Below the pieces are notes generated by a model. It did no database searches, had not been told where the DNA came from, and saw only the letters and a program-made list of their open reading frames with translations. Positions 1 through 10,400 of a stretch of DNA of 64,000 bases are shown here, piece by piece; the first letter of the stretch is position 1, and every line of letters starts with the position of its first letter. This stretch comes from Alphaproteobacteria bacterium (GTDB lineage Bacteria > Pseudomonadota > Alphaproteobacteria > Rickettsiales > JADKJE01). Location of the stretch: the NCBI GenBank assembly GCA_016722515.1, contig JADKJE010000002.1:794724-858723 (forward strand), in the 5' to 3' direction. A program made the translations under genes and the position numbers.

Positions 1-1702
1 CGCTATAATTTCCACAGCAACCTTCAACGCACATAATCTCACTCCAGCAACTTTTAAGGTACGGCGTATTCGTTGCTGAGGCGTCAAATATGATGTTTGT
101 ATCCTTCACTGTTGCTCTAAATTCTTGACCTTTATGGTGCACAGTTATGGTTGCATCAACGTCACTGACTTTTTCTATTCCTTCTGCTTTATAACCGCAA
201 CGTATGCGAATGGAGTAATCGTCATCGCCAGGATTTCCAGATACCTCAATAATCAGCGTACCAGAAAGCTCCTTTTCTGCAAATGCGACTCCTCTTTTTT
301 GAAGGACATAAACCGTTGCATGGGTCTCATCAAAGTCGCTACCCCAGCAATGCTCATCGTTAAAGGCGCAACGTAACTCATATAAGGATGAAGGGGAGAT
401 TTTGATATTAGATGGAAGGCCCAGAATGGATGCAGATTTTTCACGGCTAAGTTTAATTTTTCCAGTGAAGGTTTCATCACGGTTGTTTTGAAGTGAAGGC
501 GCGGGTGATTGAATAAGACGCGATTGTTTAGGCTGCGTGTATGCCCGATGATGGATGGCAGGCAAGCCATTTTTGATATAGCTATCAACTTCTGCCCTTG
601 ATGCACTTAAATAAGTCTGTTCTTGTTCATGATCTAGTATGCGTACGTCCGTACTAAGCTGAGGTGTTCCTTCGGGAAAACATGATTTAGTCACTAGTTG
701 GGTGTTGCCGCCCTTGCCCAAATATAAGACTTCTCCGGGGCTGAGCGCATCGTTTTTATGAATAGAGAATACGGCATATTCTTCATGACTGAGTGCTTGT
801 GGGACAAGTAGTTGCAATTGTTTTGTTTGTGATAATTCCATTCCAATGGCGTGTCCATGATCGGCTTGAAACCAACTATACCAATGTTGTCCTTTTGTGT
901 GGGGCAGGCTGCCCAGTGCAGGTGGGAGCATTGCGTCTTGTTGTGTGAGCATGCTCATTGCTCTGGCCATATCCATCGAGAATGTTTTAGGGCATTGGGT
1001 ATGGCGAAGTTTTTCTATGATGGTTTTAAACGCGTCCTGGCTACCTGTGGGTATGCGGTATATAGCAACAAAATGGGGAGAAAATTGTGTTTCTATCCTC
1101 TGTAATGCTTCTTTATGAACACGAGTGCAAACCTCTTTTATATTATACTCAGGAAATGGGTTGGATGCTGTATTTGATGGTGTTGGTTCTGCTTCGAGAT
1201 TGGTAGAGTGAGCCTTTGCCTCAGCAGGCTTTCTCGTTCTTTTTTCAGGAGCGGGCCTAATGCTTGTTGGGTCAACTCTTACCATCGGAAAGGGGCCGGT
1301 TCCATAAAATTGAGGTTGCCCTTTTTGGATAATGACAAGTTGTCTTTGTGTGTCATCGGGAATGATGCAATCGACGCCTGGACCAGGAAAAATATCCCAG
1401 GAGCCATTGGCATTTTTGCGATAGGTAACCTGTTGATCCGTATGATCAGGGTGACGATAGATAAACGTATCGTCGGTGCTTGAGACCAATATAAATTCTA
1501 TTGTATGGCTCTTTAGTTCATCAAAAAGCTGCTGTACACGTTCGGTTTTGACATTGATTCTAGATGGCGTTGAAAGTTCGTCAATTAAGGTTGTTATCAG
1601 TTGGGTTGAAGCTACGTTATCCGTGATTGCCAGACTATTAGGAATGGCTATTGCGGGTGATTCTTCTTCATAGAGATTTTTTTTACGAGTTTTCATATTC
1701 AT
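1..1702 (-). CDS. Hypothetical protein, C-terminus outside window
   Basis: An uninterrupted minus-strand reading frame runs from ATG at 1702 (second ATG at 1696) to the window edge, so at least 567 codons are visible and the C-terminus is missing. The N-terminus reads MNMKTRKKNLYEEES. I do not recognise a domain. The visible protein is soluble-looking, without a signal peptide or membrane segments, and contains a Cys-rich patch near the window edge (CVEGCC). It starts 2 nt after the stop of the upstream 516-aa gene, so the two form a translationally close operon. Several unrelated shorter ORFs on both strands overlap it and look like shadows. The function is unknown; the length and the partnership with a coiled-coil protein could fit a secreted or structural effector (speculative). 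Confidence 0.6.
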   Translation of the reverse strand, partial: MNMKTRKKNLYEEESPAIAIPNSLAITDNVASTQLITTLIDELSTPSRINVKTERVQQLFDELKSHTIEFILVSSTDDTFIYRHPDHTDQQVTYRKNANGSWDIFPGPGVDCIIPDDTQRQLVIIQKGQPQFYGTGPFPMVRVDPTSIRPAPEKRTRKPAEAKAHSTNLEAEPTPSNTASNPFPEYNIKEVCTRVHKEALQRIETQFSPHFVAIYRIPTGSQDAFKTIIEKLRHTQCPKTFSMDMARAMSMLTQQDAMLPPALGSLPHTKGQHWYSWFQADHGHAIGMELSQTKQLQLLVPQALSHEEYAVFSIHKNDALSPGEVLYLGKGGNTQLVTKSCFPEGTPQLSTDVRILDHEQEQTYLSASRAEVDSYIKNGLPAIHHRAYTQPKQSRLIQSPAPSLQNNRDETFTGKIKLSREKSASILGLPSNIKISPSSLYELRCAFNDEHCWGSDFDETHATVYVLQKRGVAFAEKELSGTLIIEVSGNPGDDDYSIRIRCGYKAEGIEKVSDVDATITVHHKGQEFRATVKDTNIIFDASATNTPYLKSCWSEIMCVEGCCGNYS

Positions 1703-1704
1703 CC

Positions 1705-3255
1705 TTAGTGGCATGTACAGACGATGCCTTCAGTATTGGCAACGGCTTGCTGTAAAATGGCTTGCGCAAAGCCGGATGTATTGGATTGGTTGTTTTCTAA
1801 TAATTGCTTTCGTGTCACTCCGCTGGTTGCCAATTGTTCGGCAAAACTGGCTGGTGTGTTTGAGTTGATTGGAATGGATGCTTTAGAATCTGCGAATACG
1901 GATTGTTGACGATCATTATGCTGTGCTACAGTGTGTCGTTCAGAAAATGATCTATTTTCTAAAGGTTGTATTATGTGAGATTGATGCGCAAGATTATGTG
2001 CGTTTTGTTGGGGACTCATGTCTATCAAGGGTAAAACTGATTGTGTAGCACTTAATCCGGGATTCACGGTTGCAGGCTGTTCCATGTGCGAATGAGTAGT
2101 GGCCTGAATGGATTGCCCCTGGTTATAGATGCCTTGTTCCGCCGCAATGAAATTTGCAATAGACTGTGGCGTGTTATTGGCCTGGCTGGCTTGATGTTCT
2201 ACACCGATGGCTTGAATGGATGGTTGAAACGAATTCGACGTGTCGTACAATTGGCTTGGCATGTTGCTTATGGCAGTCATTGATTGGATATAGGTCATTT
2301 GCTGGCTATCTATAGCAGCCAGTCTTGTTTGCAGCTGTGAGAATCTATCTGCATAGAAGGATGCTTGTTGCAAAGCCTGTTGTGATTGTTCTAGAGCCTG
2401 GCGCACTGAATCACTGACACCTTGATTTGCTAGCAATTGGTTTATGTGTTGTTGAGTGACTTCCAGCATTTGCTTGACCAGATTACCATCGAGCAAAGGG
2501 TCGCGTGCAAGGTTTTCGCGCAAAGACTGTAGGCGTTCTATTGATTCCTGAAGTTGCTTGATGGCCTCCTGGTGTTCTTCTGGGTTTAATTGGCCTGGAT
2601 CATTTTTGAGGGCTTCCAGGGCTGCCAGCAACGCATTTTCAGCCTGCAATAATTGATTGAGCATGGCAGCTTGTGCCTTATACAGGAGAAGATTTTGCTG
2701 CAGCCGTTGTTGTGCCAGCTCTTGCAGCATTTGCTGCTGTGTTGCTAAGCGCTGCTGGATATTTTCAGCGATGATTCTGCCGTCCAAAAGACCATGCTGC
2801 GCACATTGCTGCATCATCTGTATGGCGGCAAAGATGGCCATGAATTCCTTCAAATGCGATTCGCTACGTAGAAGCGATATTTTATCTTTCCACTCCACGA
2901 GAAAATCTTCATAATCATGAGTCATGGCGGCTAGTTCTTCGAGAGTCGTGACTTCGGTTAGACGTTTTAGTAAGTGTTCAACGGAATAGGCTTCAATGGC
3001 GGTTTCTAATGCGGCTTCTTCCTTTGTTTTTGAGCGTGGCTTCTGGCTCATAGTGGCTCGCTTTGCGCGAGTCTCTTGGTGATGTAATTTCACATTTTCA
3101 CTGTTTTCCTGGGATGCGGTTACTTGCGAAATCACATGGGCCATCCCTGATTCAGCCATCCGTTGTTCGTCAAGCATGATTCCATGCTGCTTACTATTGG
3201 TGCCCCACGCATCCTGTCGTTTAAATGCAAATTTTTTCACGAATGACACTACCAT
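1705..3255 (-). CDS. Glutamine-rich coiled-coil hypothetical protein
   Basis: 516 aa with no recognised catalytic domain. Residues about 80-350 are strongly helical and rich in Q, L, A and E, with runs such as QQRLATQQQMLQELAQQRLQ, consistent with a long coiled coil. Residues about 350-516 are low-complexity and rich in N, Q, S and H, probably disordered. The first 70 residues are basic. No signal peptide or membrane helix is visible. ATG at 3255 has an AGGGA ribosome site nearby, which supports this start. The next gene begins 2 nt after its stop, so the pair is probably co-transcribed. Its composition resembles secreted effectors or cytoskeleton-like proteins of intracellular bacteria, but no family assignment is possible by eye. 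Confidence 0.7.
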   Translation of the reverse strand: MVVSFVKKFAFKRQDAWGTNSKQHGIMLDEQRMAESGMAHVISQVTASQENSENVKLHHQETRAKRATMSQKPRSKTKEEAALETAIEAYSVEHLLKRLTEVTTLEELAAMTHDYEDFLVEWKDKISLLRSESHLKEFMAIFAAIQMMQQCAQHGLLDGRIIAENIQQRLATQQQMLQELAQQRLQQNLLLYKAQAAMLNQLLQAENALLAALEALKNDPGQLNPEEHQEAIKQLQESIERLQSLRENLARDPLLDGNLVKQMLEVTQQHINQLLANQGVSDSVRQALEQSQQALQQASFYADRFSQLQTRLAAIDSQQMTYIQSMTAISNMPSQLYDTSNSFQPSIQAIGVEHQASQANNTPQSIANFIAAEQGIYNQGQSIQATTHSHMEQPATVNPGLSATQSVLPLIDMSPQQNAHNLAHQSHIIQPLENRSFSERHTVAQHNDRQQSVFADSKASIPINSNTPASFAEQLATSGVTRKQLLENNQSNTSGFAQAILQQAVANTEGIVCTCH

Positions 3256-3315
3256 GATGATTCCCTGTCACATTGGTTGAAACAAAATTGTATCAATAAA
3301 AATTCATGTGGGAAT

Positions 3316-3330
3316 GTGACAAAATGTCAC
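3316..3330. promoter_or_regulatory. Palindrome upstream of the coiled-coil operon
   Basis: GTGACA-aaa-TGTCAC forms a perfect inverted repeat about 60 nt upstream of the 516-aa gene, and a further CTGTCACATT half-site lies nearer the start codon. It could be an operator or a small hairpin. The rest of the 3256-3645 gap shows no convincing gene, only a short open stretch around 3340-3430 without a clear start. Confidence 0.3.
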
Positions 3331-3645
3331 TGTGGCAAACTGTCGCAGCTGGACATGCCCCTGGATAACCTGCCAGCTACGATGATGCAAGCACTGCAGC
3401 ATCGCATGTCCATGATGAAGCAATTTGCATAAAATATCCGTCTTCAACGGGCATCAATGAAAACAATGTTGCATTGGTTTTCCCATTACTAACAGATGAT
3501 CCTTCGTACGCGTTTGCTTGTTACCTCAACAAACAATGAGGAGCTGCGCATGATAAAGAAACAAAAAATAGCAACTTCCCCACAAACCATCTGAGATAAT
3601 GGTATAAATGTATAGAACGGAAGGGGGGGGATGCTGCATAAAAAG

Positions 3646-4212
3646 TTAAATTTTTATAATTCCTAAATGCTTGCACAGGATCGTGGTACCAATGGCTATG
3701 AGGCACAATCCACCCAGTATCTCGGCAATTCGCCCTGCTTTAGTACCTATATAATGGCCGATCATAACGCCCAGTGTAGCCATCATAAATGTTGCTGTAC
3801 CAATCATGGCTGCGGTAATCCAGATATTAGCATCCAGAAGAGCAAGTGATACGCCTACAGCCATCGCATCAATGCTGGTCCCTATTGCCGTGAGTATCAA
3901 GATGTGTAATTGATGCGATTCCGCTCGTGGTTTATCTTCATGCTTTAGTCCTTCATAGATCATTTTTCCACCAATGATGGCAAGGATAATGAAGGCTACC
4001 CAATGGTCGATTGATTCAATAAACCGGCTGGCAAGGATTCCGATAAGCCATCCAATAATAGGTGTAAGCGTTTCAATGCTTCCGAAAATAAATCCTATCC
4101 GCAGCGCTTCGGTGAATTTAGGCTTACGAAGAATAACCCCCTTGCTAACTGCAGCAGCAAAGGCATCGGCAGACATACTGAACGCTAACATAGTATTTGA
4201 AATGAGAGACAT
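3646..4212 (-). CDS. mntP: Manganese efflux pump MntP
   Basis: Inner-membrane Mn2+ exporter of the MntP family, about 188 aa from the preferred start, which is the family's normal size. The sequence has the two family repeats, each with the acidic motif in a membrane helix: FSMSADAFAAAVSKG near the N-terminus and TSIDAMAVGVSLALL in the second half. About six hydrophobic helices are visible. A longer frame opens at 4329, but its first 39 residues are translation of the riboswitch leader. The ATG at 4212 has a GGAG site 5 nt upstream and matches the family N-terminus. The gene is monocistronic. The leader carries a yybP-ykoY element, so expression should rise with Mn2+ (established for this RNA class). 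It protects against manganese overload. Confidence 0.93.
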   Translation of the reverse strand: MSLISNTMLAFSMSADAFAAAVSKGVILRKPKFTEALRIGFIFGSIETLTPIIGWLIGILASRFIESIDHWVAFIILAIIGGKMIYEGLKHEDKPRAESHQLHILILTAIGTSIDAMAVGVSLALLDANIWITAAMIGTATFMMATLGVMIGHYIGTKAGRIAEILGGLCLIAIGTTILCKHLGIIKI

Positions 4213-4269
4213 ACATACTCCAGCTGGCATTACAGATAATACAAAACGCAAGGCTGCCAGTTTAAGCCT

Positions 4270-4380
4270 TGAGAAATGCATCAGTCTCGCCAAACGCTCA
4301 AAGCGCCGATTCAACCATGTGCATCGCACAAGTATGTTGGCTGAATCCCAAAAGGAGGCTACTCCCCAATTACGTTTACA
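4270..4380 (-). promoter_or_regulatory. yybP-ykoY manganese riboswitch upstream of mntP
   Basis: Reading the minus strand, the leader contains GGGGAGTAGCC (4357-4367) and, 66 nt later, GGCGAGACTGA (4281-4291). These are the two hallmark internal-loop sequences of the yybP-ykoY Mn2+ riboswitch (known from E. coli mntP and alx and L. lactis). The flanking AAACGTAAT and ATGCATTT segments can pair imperfectly as the closing P1 helix. The element ends about 60 nt before the mntP start, which contains the GGAG ribosome site. Control could therefore be by translation or by termination; I see no strong U-tract. Confidence 0.85.
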
Positions 4381-4540
4381 AAATAGCGTGTTATCTTTCA
4401 GGAAGCAAGTGCATTGAAGTTATGTTAATACAATATCGATTATTAATTCTATCAACCCAAAGTTGCGGCTTTGAATTCTTTGTCTGTCCTGTTGTTGTGA
4501 CAAAATAGAACTGGGGAGGGGGGTATATGAGGGGAAAAAT

Positions 4541-4789
4541 ATGACAACAGTAACAAAATCTCAATGTTCTAACGGTACACTTAAAAACACAGCTACGGGT
4601 GGTCCAAGCAATATAGTTTGGTGGCCAGTAGATTATAGGCACTATGGGGCATTTTTTATTCATATTGCCATGAATGACGAAGAGCAAGTTGCTCTCATTG
4701 CCGGTGGTTACACCTTTGGTAAAGGCCATGGAGCTGTTGATCCAAGCCAATATGTTGGTCCTGAGCCAGTAGGTTCTATCTATCTCTGA
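4541..4789 (+). pseudogene. katG: Internally deleted catalase-peroxidase (KatG) remnant
   Basis: The 82-aa frame joins two distant parts of KatG. Residues about 8-30 (SQCSNGTLKNTATGGPSNIV, then WWP) match the KatG N-terminus, where the family has CP...G..K.TAGGGPSNRDWWPNQL. Residues about 42-78 (IAMNDEEQVALIAGGYTFGK, followed by GHGA and YVGPEP) match the proximal-haem loop that normally lies some 200 residues later. In the family this loop is AGGHTFGKTHGA; here the proximal haem-ligand His is Tyr. The catalytic Arg-Trp-His segment and the whole C-terminal half are missing, so no activity is expected. Confidence 0.85.
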
Positions 4790-4916
4790 TATGAACAACA
4801 GGAGGCCCTCTTGTTATCGTTTACGCAGTGAATCGTATCATTGAAAAGATGATTATGTTGATTAATATGAAGTAAATTGTATTGTTGTTCGGTTGCCTGT
4901 TGTTGTTATTTAATAA

Positions 4917-4960
4917 TTGACTTATAAACAATAATACATAATAAATATATCCATTATAAT
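4917..4960 (+). promoter_or_regulatory. Possible promoter of the 620-aa gene
   Basis: TTGACT at 4917-4922 is followed by very AT-rich DNA with a TATAAT at 4955-4960, just before the 620-aa gene. The spacing between these two is too long for a pair. With a 17-nt spacer the TTGACT box would use AATAAA at 4940. Weak evidence only. Confidence 0.3.
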
Positions 4961-4981
4961 CTAGTGGAATAAAATGAGTTT

Positions 4982-6844
4982 ATGAAATTTTTATTAAGAG
5001 ATTCAGAAGTCTATATCAGAATGGGGGATATACAGAGTTTTAAATATGCGCTTGAGTTAAATGTAAATGAATTTCTACATTTTACTAATACCGAGCATCT
5101 AGTGAGACTGATATTAGACTATACTATTAATTCGAAAAAATCAAATATGCTCAATACATATTATGATTATCTTCAACAATGTTTGACGGATAGAAATAAT
5201 GCGCCTCGCTCGGAGGTAAATCAATTAGCAATTGGATGCATTGTTGATAAAATTAAAGAAATTTATCAAACGGAACCACACACATTATTGAGATCGTTAT
5301 TAATAGTGAATGATGATCGTTATTTAGATAAATTATTAGAAAAAATATCATTTTTACCAATTATAAAAACTGATATACTTAAAGAGTTGCCTTGGTATGC
5401 AGCCACCTTAGTGAAAAATGACAATTTAAAAAACATGGATTGTTTTCTGCATGTATTGAGTGGTGATATTAAAGGTAAGTTGCATTTTATATTAAATGTT
5501 ATGTACTACTCCGTCATGGATCAGAAAACTAATATTCTTGAAAAGGCATTGAGTGAATTTAATCACTATTCTATTCCACCGGATAAAAAACAGTCTTTGT
5601 TATCCAGCATGCCATGGCAATTACATCCCTTCATTGAGGAAAGCGAAGATGATCGGTTTGCGACACTGGTAGAGGCATTATGGTTAGCCGCTCTTGATGG
5701 TGCCAATGACGATATTATTGATAAGATATTGACGTTTCTAAAGTATCATAATGTTTGTGTTAGCGATTTTTGGTTATTAAATGAAGGCCAAGCAATTGCC
5801 GATTTAATTGAAAAAAATAAACTAGGTACGATTAAGACATGGGGAATGATCAGCCTAGAAACGCAAATGCAAAAAAATGCATTTTATCAAAACTTTATGC
5901 ATTTCTATCACTGCGCAACGTTTACTGAAAATAAAGAGTCAATCGAATATTTGAAAGATTTATTAAGAGAAAATCAGCCTAATACCCTTGATTCATTTTG
6001 TGAGCTGCAGGCTAAAGAAGAGGGTGAGTATGTCTTTAATGACTTCGTTGAGCTCTTGTCAAATAAAGTATGCCATGAAAATTGGGGGATTGCAGAGGTT
6101 ATTTTCTCTGCAGCTCAAACATGTGTCGTCCAACCTCAAGAGCCAAGCGTTGCATTAGAAGACAGCGTTGCATTAGAAGAGTGTGATGGTGATGACACGC
6201 CCATATTCACGAAAAGAAATGTGCTTGATACGCAATGGCTTCAAGGTTTTATTCGTGATACTAACAATTATAAAGCTGTTTTTAATTTTATAAATGAACA
6301 GCAGAGTGATGATTCTTCGTTGAGCAAAGCAGAAATATCGACTGTTTGTCGGAATATGGCTACGATAGCTATTCATGAAGGAAATACGGAATTGATGGTC
6401 TATCTAGATTCTGATGCATCCTTAAAACCTTTTCTGGATAAAGCCATAATGGAATGGGAAGGCAAAACATATCATTGGTGTTGGCGCGATCGGCAAAATA
6501 ATATGTTTGTTTTGCTTAAGAATGTGATTGGTCTTACATCCGAGGACACTATTCGTTATGCTATAAAACTCGCTGCAAGCAAGAGAAACGTACATGATAT
6601 CTATGTTGAAATTAGGGATAATTATATAAATTACTGTCATAATGAAGAGTATGCTTGTAAGCATATCATGCGATCAAAACTTTTTGATATGGGATGTGGC
6701 CTTAAAAAAGATATAGATTGGAAAAATTTTGCTAAAGGGTATCTTGATCTTGCCTATTCGTTGTCACTCACACCGTCCCTTTTGAGCAAAAGAAAGCAAA
6801 ATCAATCGATTGACAATTCTAGTAAAAAACAGCGGTCGTTGTAA
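4982..6844 (+). CDS. Large helical hypothetical protein, possible nuclear-targeted effector
   Basis: 620 aa, mostly helical and Leu/Asn/Asp-rich, without signal peptide or membrane segment. No domain is recognised. The periodic helical pairs resemble degenerate ankyrin or other alpha-solenoid repeats, but no canonical ankyrin TPLH motif is present. Residues about 390-400 contain a small duplication (PSVALED-SVALEE). The C-terminus is a bipartite basic cluster, KRKQNQSIDNSSKKQR, which fits the eukaryotic bipartite nuclear-localisation pattern (two basic residues, about 10 spacer residues, basic cluster). Since ankyrin and leucine-rich-repeat proteins lie in the same window, a host-directed role is plausible (inference). 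The ribosome site is weak. Confidence 0.65.
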   Translation: MKFLLRDSEVYIRMGDIQSFKYALELNVNEFLHFTNTEHLVRLILDYTINSKKSNMLNTYYDYLQQCLTDRNNAPRSEVNQLAIGCIVDKIKEIYQTEPHTLLRSLLIVNDDRYLDKLLEKISFLPIIKTDILKELPWYAATLVKNDNLKNMDCFLHVLSGDIKGKLHFILNVMYYSVMDQKTNILEKALSEFNHYSIPPDKKQSLLSSMPWQLHPFIEESEDDRFATLVEALWLAALDGANDDIIDKILTFLKYHNVCVSDFWLLNEGQAIADLIEKNKLGTIKTWGMISLETQMQKNAFYQNFMHFYHCATFTENKESIEYLKDLLRENQPNTLDSFCELQAKEEGEYVFNDFVELLSNKVCHENWGIAEVIFSAAQTCVVQPQEPSVALEDSVALEECDGDDTPIFTKRNVLDTQWLQGFIRDTNNYKAVFNFINEQQSDDSSLSKAEISTVCRNMATIAIHEGNTELMVYLDSDASLKPFLDKAIMEWEGKTYHWCWRDRQNNMFVLLKNVIGLTSEDTIRYAIKLAASKRNVHDIYVEIRDNYINYCHNEEYACKHIMRSKLFDMGCGLKKDIDWKNFAKGYLDLAYSLSLTPSLLSKRKQNQSIDNSSKKQRSL

Positions 6845-6982
6845 ATATTGTAAATTTATAAGTGGAATACTTATAAATTTGCTCGTTTTGTCTTGAATCA
6901 TGATAAATCAAGTGGTAGATTGTCTTGTTATTAATAGACCCTCATTGAGTTTAACGATGCTTACGATAACCGGCTATGTGCT

Positions 6983-7105
6983 CATTGTCCTCCTGGATTA
7001 AATCCCGTGGAAAGATTCTGGCAATAGCTCAAGCGTCGAGCCATCAGAAACCAAATCTATGATTCAATAGAGGAGCTTGAAGTTGCCTTTTGCACAGCCA
7101 TTTAA
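6983..7105 (+). pseudogene. IS630-family transposase C-terminal remnant
   Basis: One frame reads HCPPGLNPVERFWQ, a stop, then LKRRAIRNQIYDSIEELEVA. This is the C-terminal DDE segment of IS630/Tc1-type transposases, which carry PxxNPIExFW followed by LK and SIEEL. An in-frame TAG and the absence of the rest of the gene make it a fossil. It lies in the 6845-7409 gap, which otherwise holds only an IS30 scrap. Confidence 0.75.
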
Positions 7106-7229
7106 GACTTCACTCCAGAGAAGATTGCTCCTATTGGCTCGATTAATTCGTTTATGTAAATAAGCGACTTGTATTGACGCTGTAGCTTGTAGTTATTTTT
7201 GTAAAATAATGGTGGGTGAGGTTATAATG

Positions 7230-7307
7230 ATTGCCAAAACATATCCAGTGTACACCATTTGTCGGGAGCTTATGCGCAATGATTCACGCTGTGTCAGTAT
7301 AAAGTAA
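7230..7307 (+). pseudogene. IS30-family transposase N-terminal scrap
   Basis: The frame reads IAKTYPVYTICRELMRND and matches the helix-turn-helix part of the IS30 transposase at 19.2 kb in this window (IASAIGRPVCTVYRELKRNE). Only about 25 codons remain. Confidence 0.65.
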
Positions 7308-7409
7308 TAAAAATATGTTATTTAAAAAAAACTTTAATTAAATTGCGTTCTGTAGTATATGTAATAATATAATAAAGTAAATTAAAAATTATTATAGGAC
7401 ATAGAAAGC

Positions 7410-10400
7410 ATGAAAAATCATTATAGAGAACTGTTTGAAAAAGCTCTTCAATCAAATGATATGGACTTATTTAAAGAACTATCTGACATCCTTCTTACTC
7501 GTAGCTCCTCTAGATATCAACTATTTTTAGACATCACGGCTCTAGTCCTAGACTATGACAATGATAATGCGTTTATTTTACTTCTTAATATGGGATTGCC
7601 AGATAATAAAAAAAGGAAATACATTTTATCTTTAGCAGCAAGATATGCCTCAGGTGATACCATCAAAAAGCTGATAGAAGACCATCGGGATTTAGTAAAT
7701 AAAAAAAATTGGTCTATTTCGTCAATGGCAGAGGCCCAATTAGCGCTGAATATTTCAGCAGCAAAAGTTTTTCTGGATAGAATGTTGTGGCAAGAACATA
7801 CTCCCAAACAAATTTTGAAAGAAAAGTATGAGCTCATAAGAAGCTGCATCAGGGAGAAGGATCGTGATAAACTTTCACAGGCCATTGCATCGTTTCCTGA
7901 AGCGCTTCACGGGGAAAATGAATTTTCCAATTCTGAACAAACAAATCTATTGGTCTTTGCCTGCATACACAAATCTAATTACGCACTAATCAAGCTTATC
8001 AAAGCAGGGGTAATTTTCAATAACAGAAAACCACGCTTGTCACTTATGTATAGGGCGGCAGAGTTCGCAAACTTTAAAGCTATGAAGTATGTTATAGAGC
8101 TTGGTGGAGATATAAATGCCAAATATGGCGATGAGAATCAAACAGCGCTTGATATTGCACTGCAACACAAAAAGTTTCCTGCGGCAATCGCACTTTTAGA
8201 GCATGGCGCACAAAGCTCGCAAGTGGCTAAATATGCACAACGATTATACGTTGAAGCCATTAAAATGGGGAAATATAAGATGGCTAGCACGTTGATCAAT
8301 GCACATCCGAGCCGCATTGATAAGAACAAGGCGGTTGCACCTGTAAAAAACTTTATTCCGGAGGTTAATCAGCCCATTCGTACCCGACTCTATGCGGGAG
8401 AAGCATTTCCTATTGCTCCCATGGGAAATCATACTCATGAAAAAGTACCGCTGCAATATTCTGCTGGATTTATATCAAATAATAAGATTAAAGAATTGAT
8501 TCAGTGCGTGTTGAATATTAAAGATCCAGAGAACCTATCAAAATATAACCAATTAATACAAGCAATTGGATCGCATTTTATCCATGAGAAAGACTATGAA
8601 AACTTTAAAACTTTATTTTCGAATGATCTTGATATTTTCAAGCATAACAACGGAAATTTTCAATCTAACCGCAATCAATTTATGTATTGTGCAATCCAGA
8701 ATAGGGATGAAGTTGCCTTACGAATGCTCGTAGATATGGGAGCAGATGTTAAAGAAAACATAGAATACATTTTACCGCCTGGATTCGGCAATCCAGTTAG
8801 TGAAAATTTGTTTTTATTAATAGCTCCTTTTGCCAGTGTAGAGATGATCGAACATCTTGTTTCCCAAGGAGCCATTTTCAGCGATTCCACTCAGATGCTT
8901 AACGATTATTCTAACGAAAGAGTAACCGATTTACCCTTTTATCGTGCGCTTATAAATGGAAACTTCGCCGCAGCTGAACTATTTCTGAAGTATGATGAAA
9001 GGACCAAACAATGTAAAGATTTTGGAGGAAATTTTGGCTATAAATCATTAATAGAAAGTATTTTATGGAGCTTTCGATACGATGATAACGAAAAAATCTC
9101 ATCACTTATTGAGGCTTCCAGTCCGATCGGAGATTTAAACGATGGGAGACTGGATGGTTGTGCGTCCAAATTTATGGCTTTATTTCAACCCGAATCTCAT
9201 ATAGTCCCATCAATTAAATTCCTTCATGGCTTGAACGCTAATATTGAAAATAATTTTTCAGAGTCAATCAATACTGGTCCATATGGTTGTAATGTTGACG
9301 ATACACCACTACGTCATGCCTTAATCACGTGTAATTTCGAGGCCTTCTTTGCGTTAATTAAGCTAGGTGCTACTAGAGACACTGCCTGCCTTCGTCGGCT
9401 AGCAGAGACGGCGAAAATCCCTGGCCTTACCTATGGGGGGCGAAGGTTAGCGTCATTCTTGGCAATAGATGCGGTAAACTCTCTTGATAGTGAAGCATTA
9501 GAATTAGCTATGCATAACAAAGATTACGACAAATGTAGAAAACTGATTGCACAAGGTGCGCCTATTGATTATCGCGACGGTAACGGTAACACGCTATTAC
9601 ACCGTATGATTAAGCAAAATAGACGTGTCGACGATATTTACACTATTCTTGGTTTAATTCTTGAATTAGGTGCTGGTATTAATGAACAGTCGTATGCCGG
9701 AAACTCAGCCCTGCATTTGGCTGTAAGCTTCGGATCCCCAGAGCTTGTGATTTTTCTTCTACAAGAAGGGGCTGCTGTTGATATTGTAAATAATAAAGGT
9801 AATACCCCGCTGCATTTGGCTGTGTTGAAAAACGAACCATCTATTATCGAGGCTCTCTATGGTGTCGGAGCAGATGTTGCGATCAAAAATTACAAAGGCA
9901 AGACTCCGCTTGCGATGGCTGGCAAAGAACAAAATACTAAGCTTAGGGATTTAATCGAAAAGGCATACCCTTGTGATGGACTGGGCCGAAATAAACTCCA
10001 TCATCACGTTGTGGATAAAGAGAGTCTTAAGTGTCTCAGCGAATGGATTAAAAAAGGACTGGATATTTCAAAACAAGATCTGTTTGGACGTACACCGCTT
10101 CATTTTGCTGTCTTATACCAAAACGACGAAGCCGTTAGTGAGCTGCTTAAACATAAAGTCTCTTGCGATGTTAAAGATGTATGTGGTGCCACAGCTTTGC
10201 ACCATGCTGCAATATTAGGCAAAGATAAGATTGTTGAGCTGCTAATTAAGAGTGGTGCTTCTATTAATGCCACCGATGAAGCTGGCTTTACGCCACTAGA
10301 CCATGCTAAGAGAGGTTGCGATGCTAATAAGTCGAAAGTTGTTCAAAAAATCCTTATAAGAGAGAACGGTGTTCGCGGCAAAAAGGCGGAGATTAAAGAT

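Noticed and set aside
253..606. 117-aa minus-strand ORF
   Set aside because: It is out of frame with the continuous reading frame that spans 1-1702 and has no family features.
3646..4329. 227-aa frame as the full MntP protein
   Set aside because: The first 39 residues are translation of the riboswitch leader; ATG 4212 has a good ribosome site and the family N-terminus.
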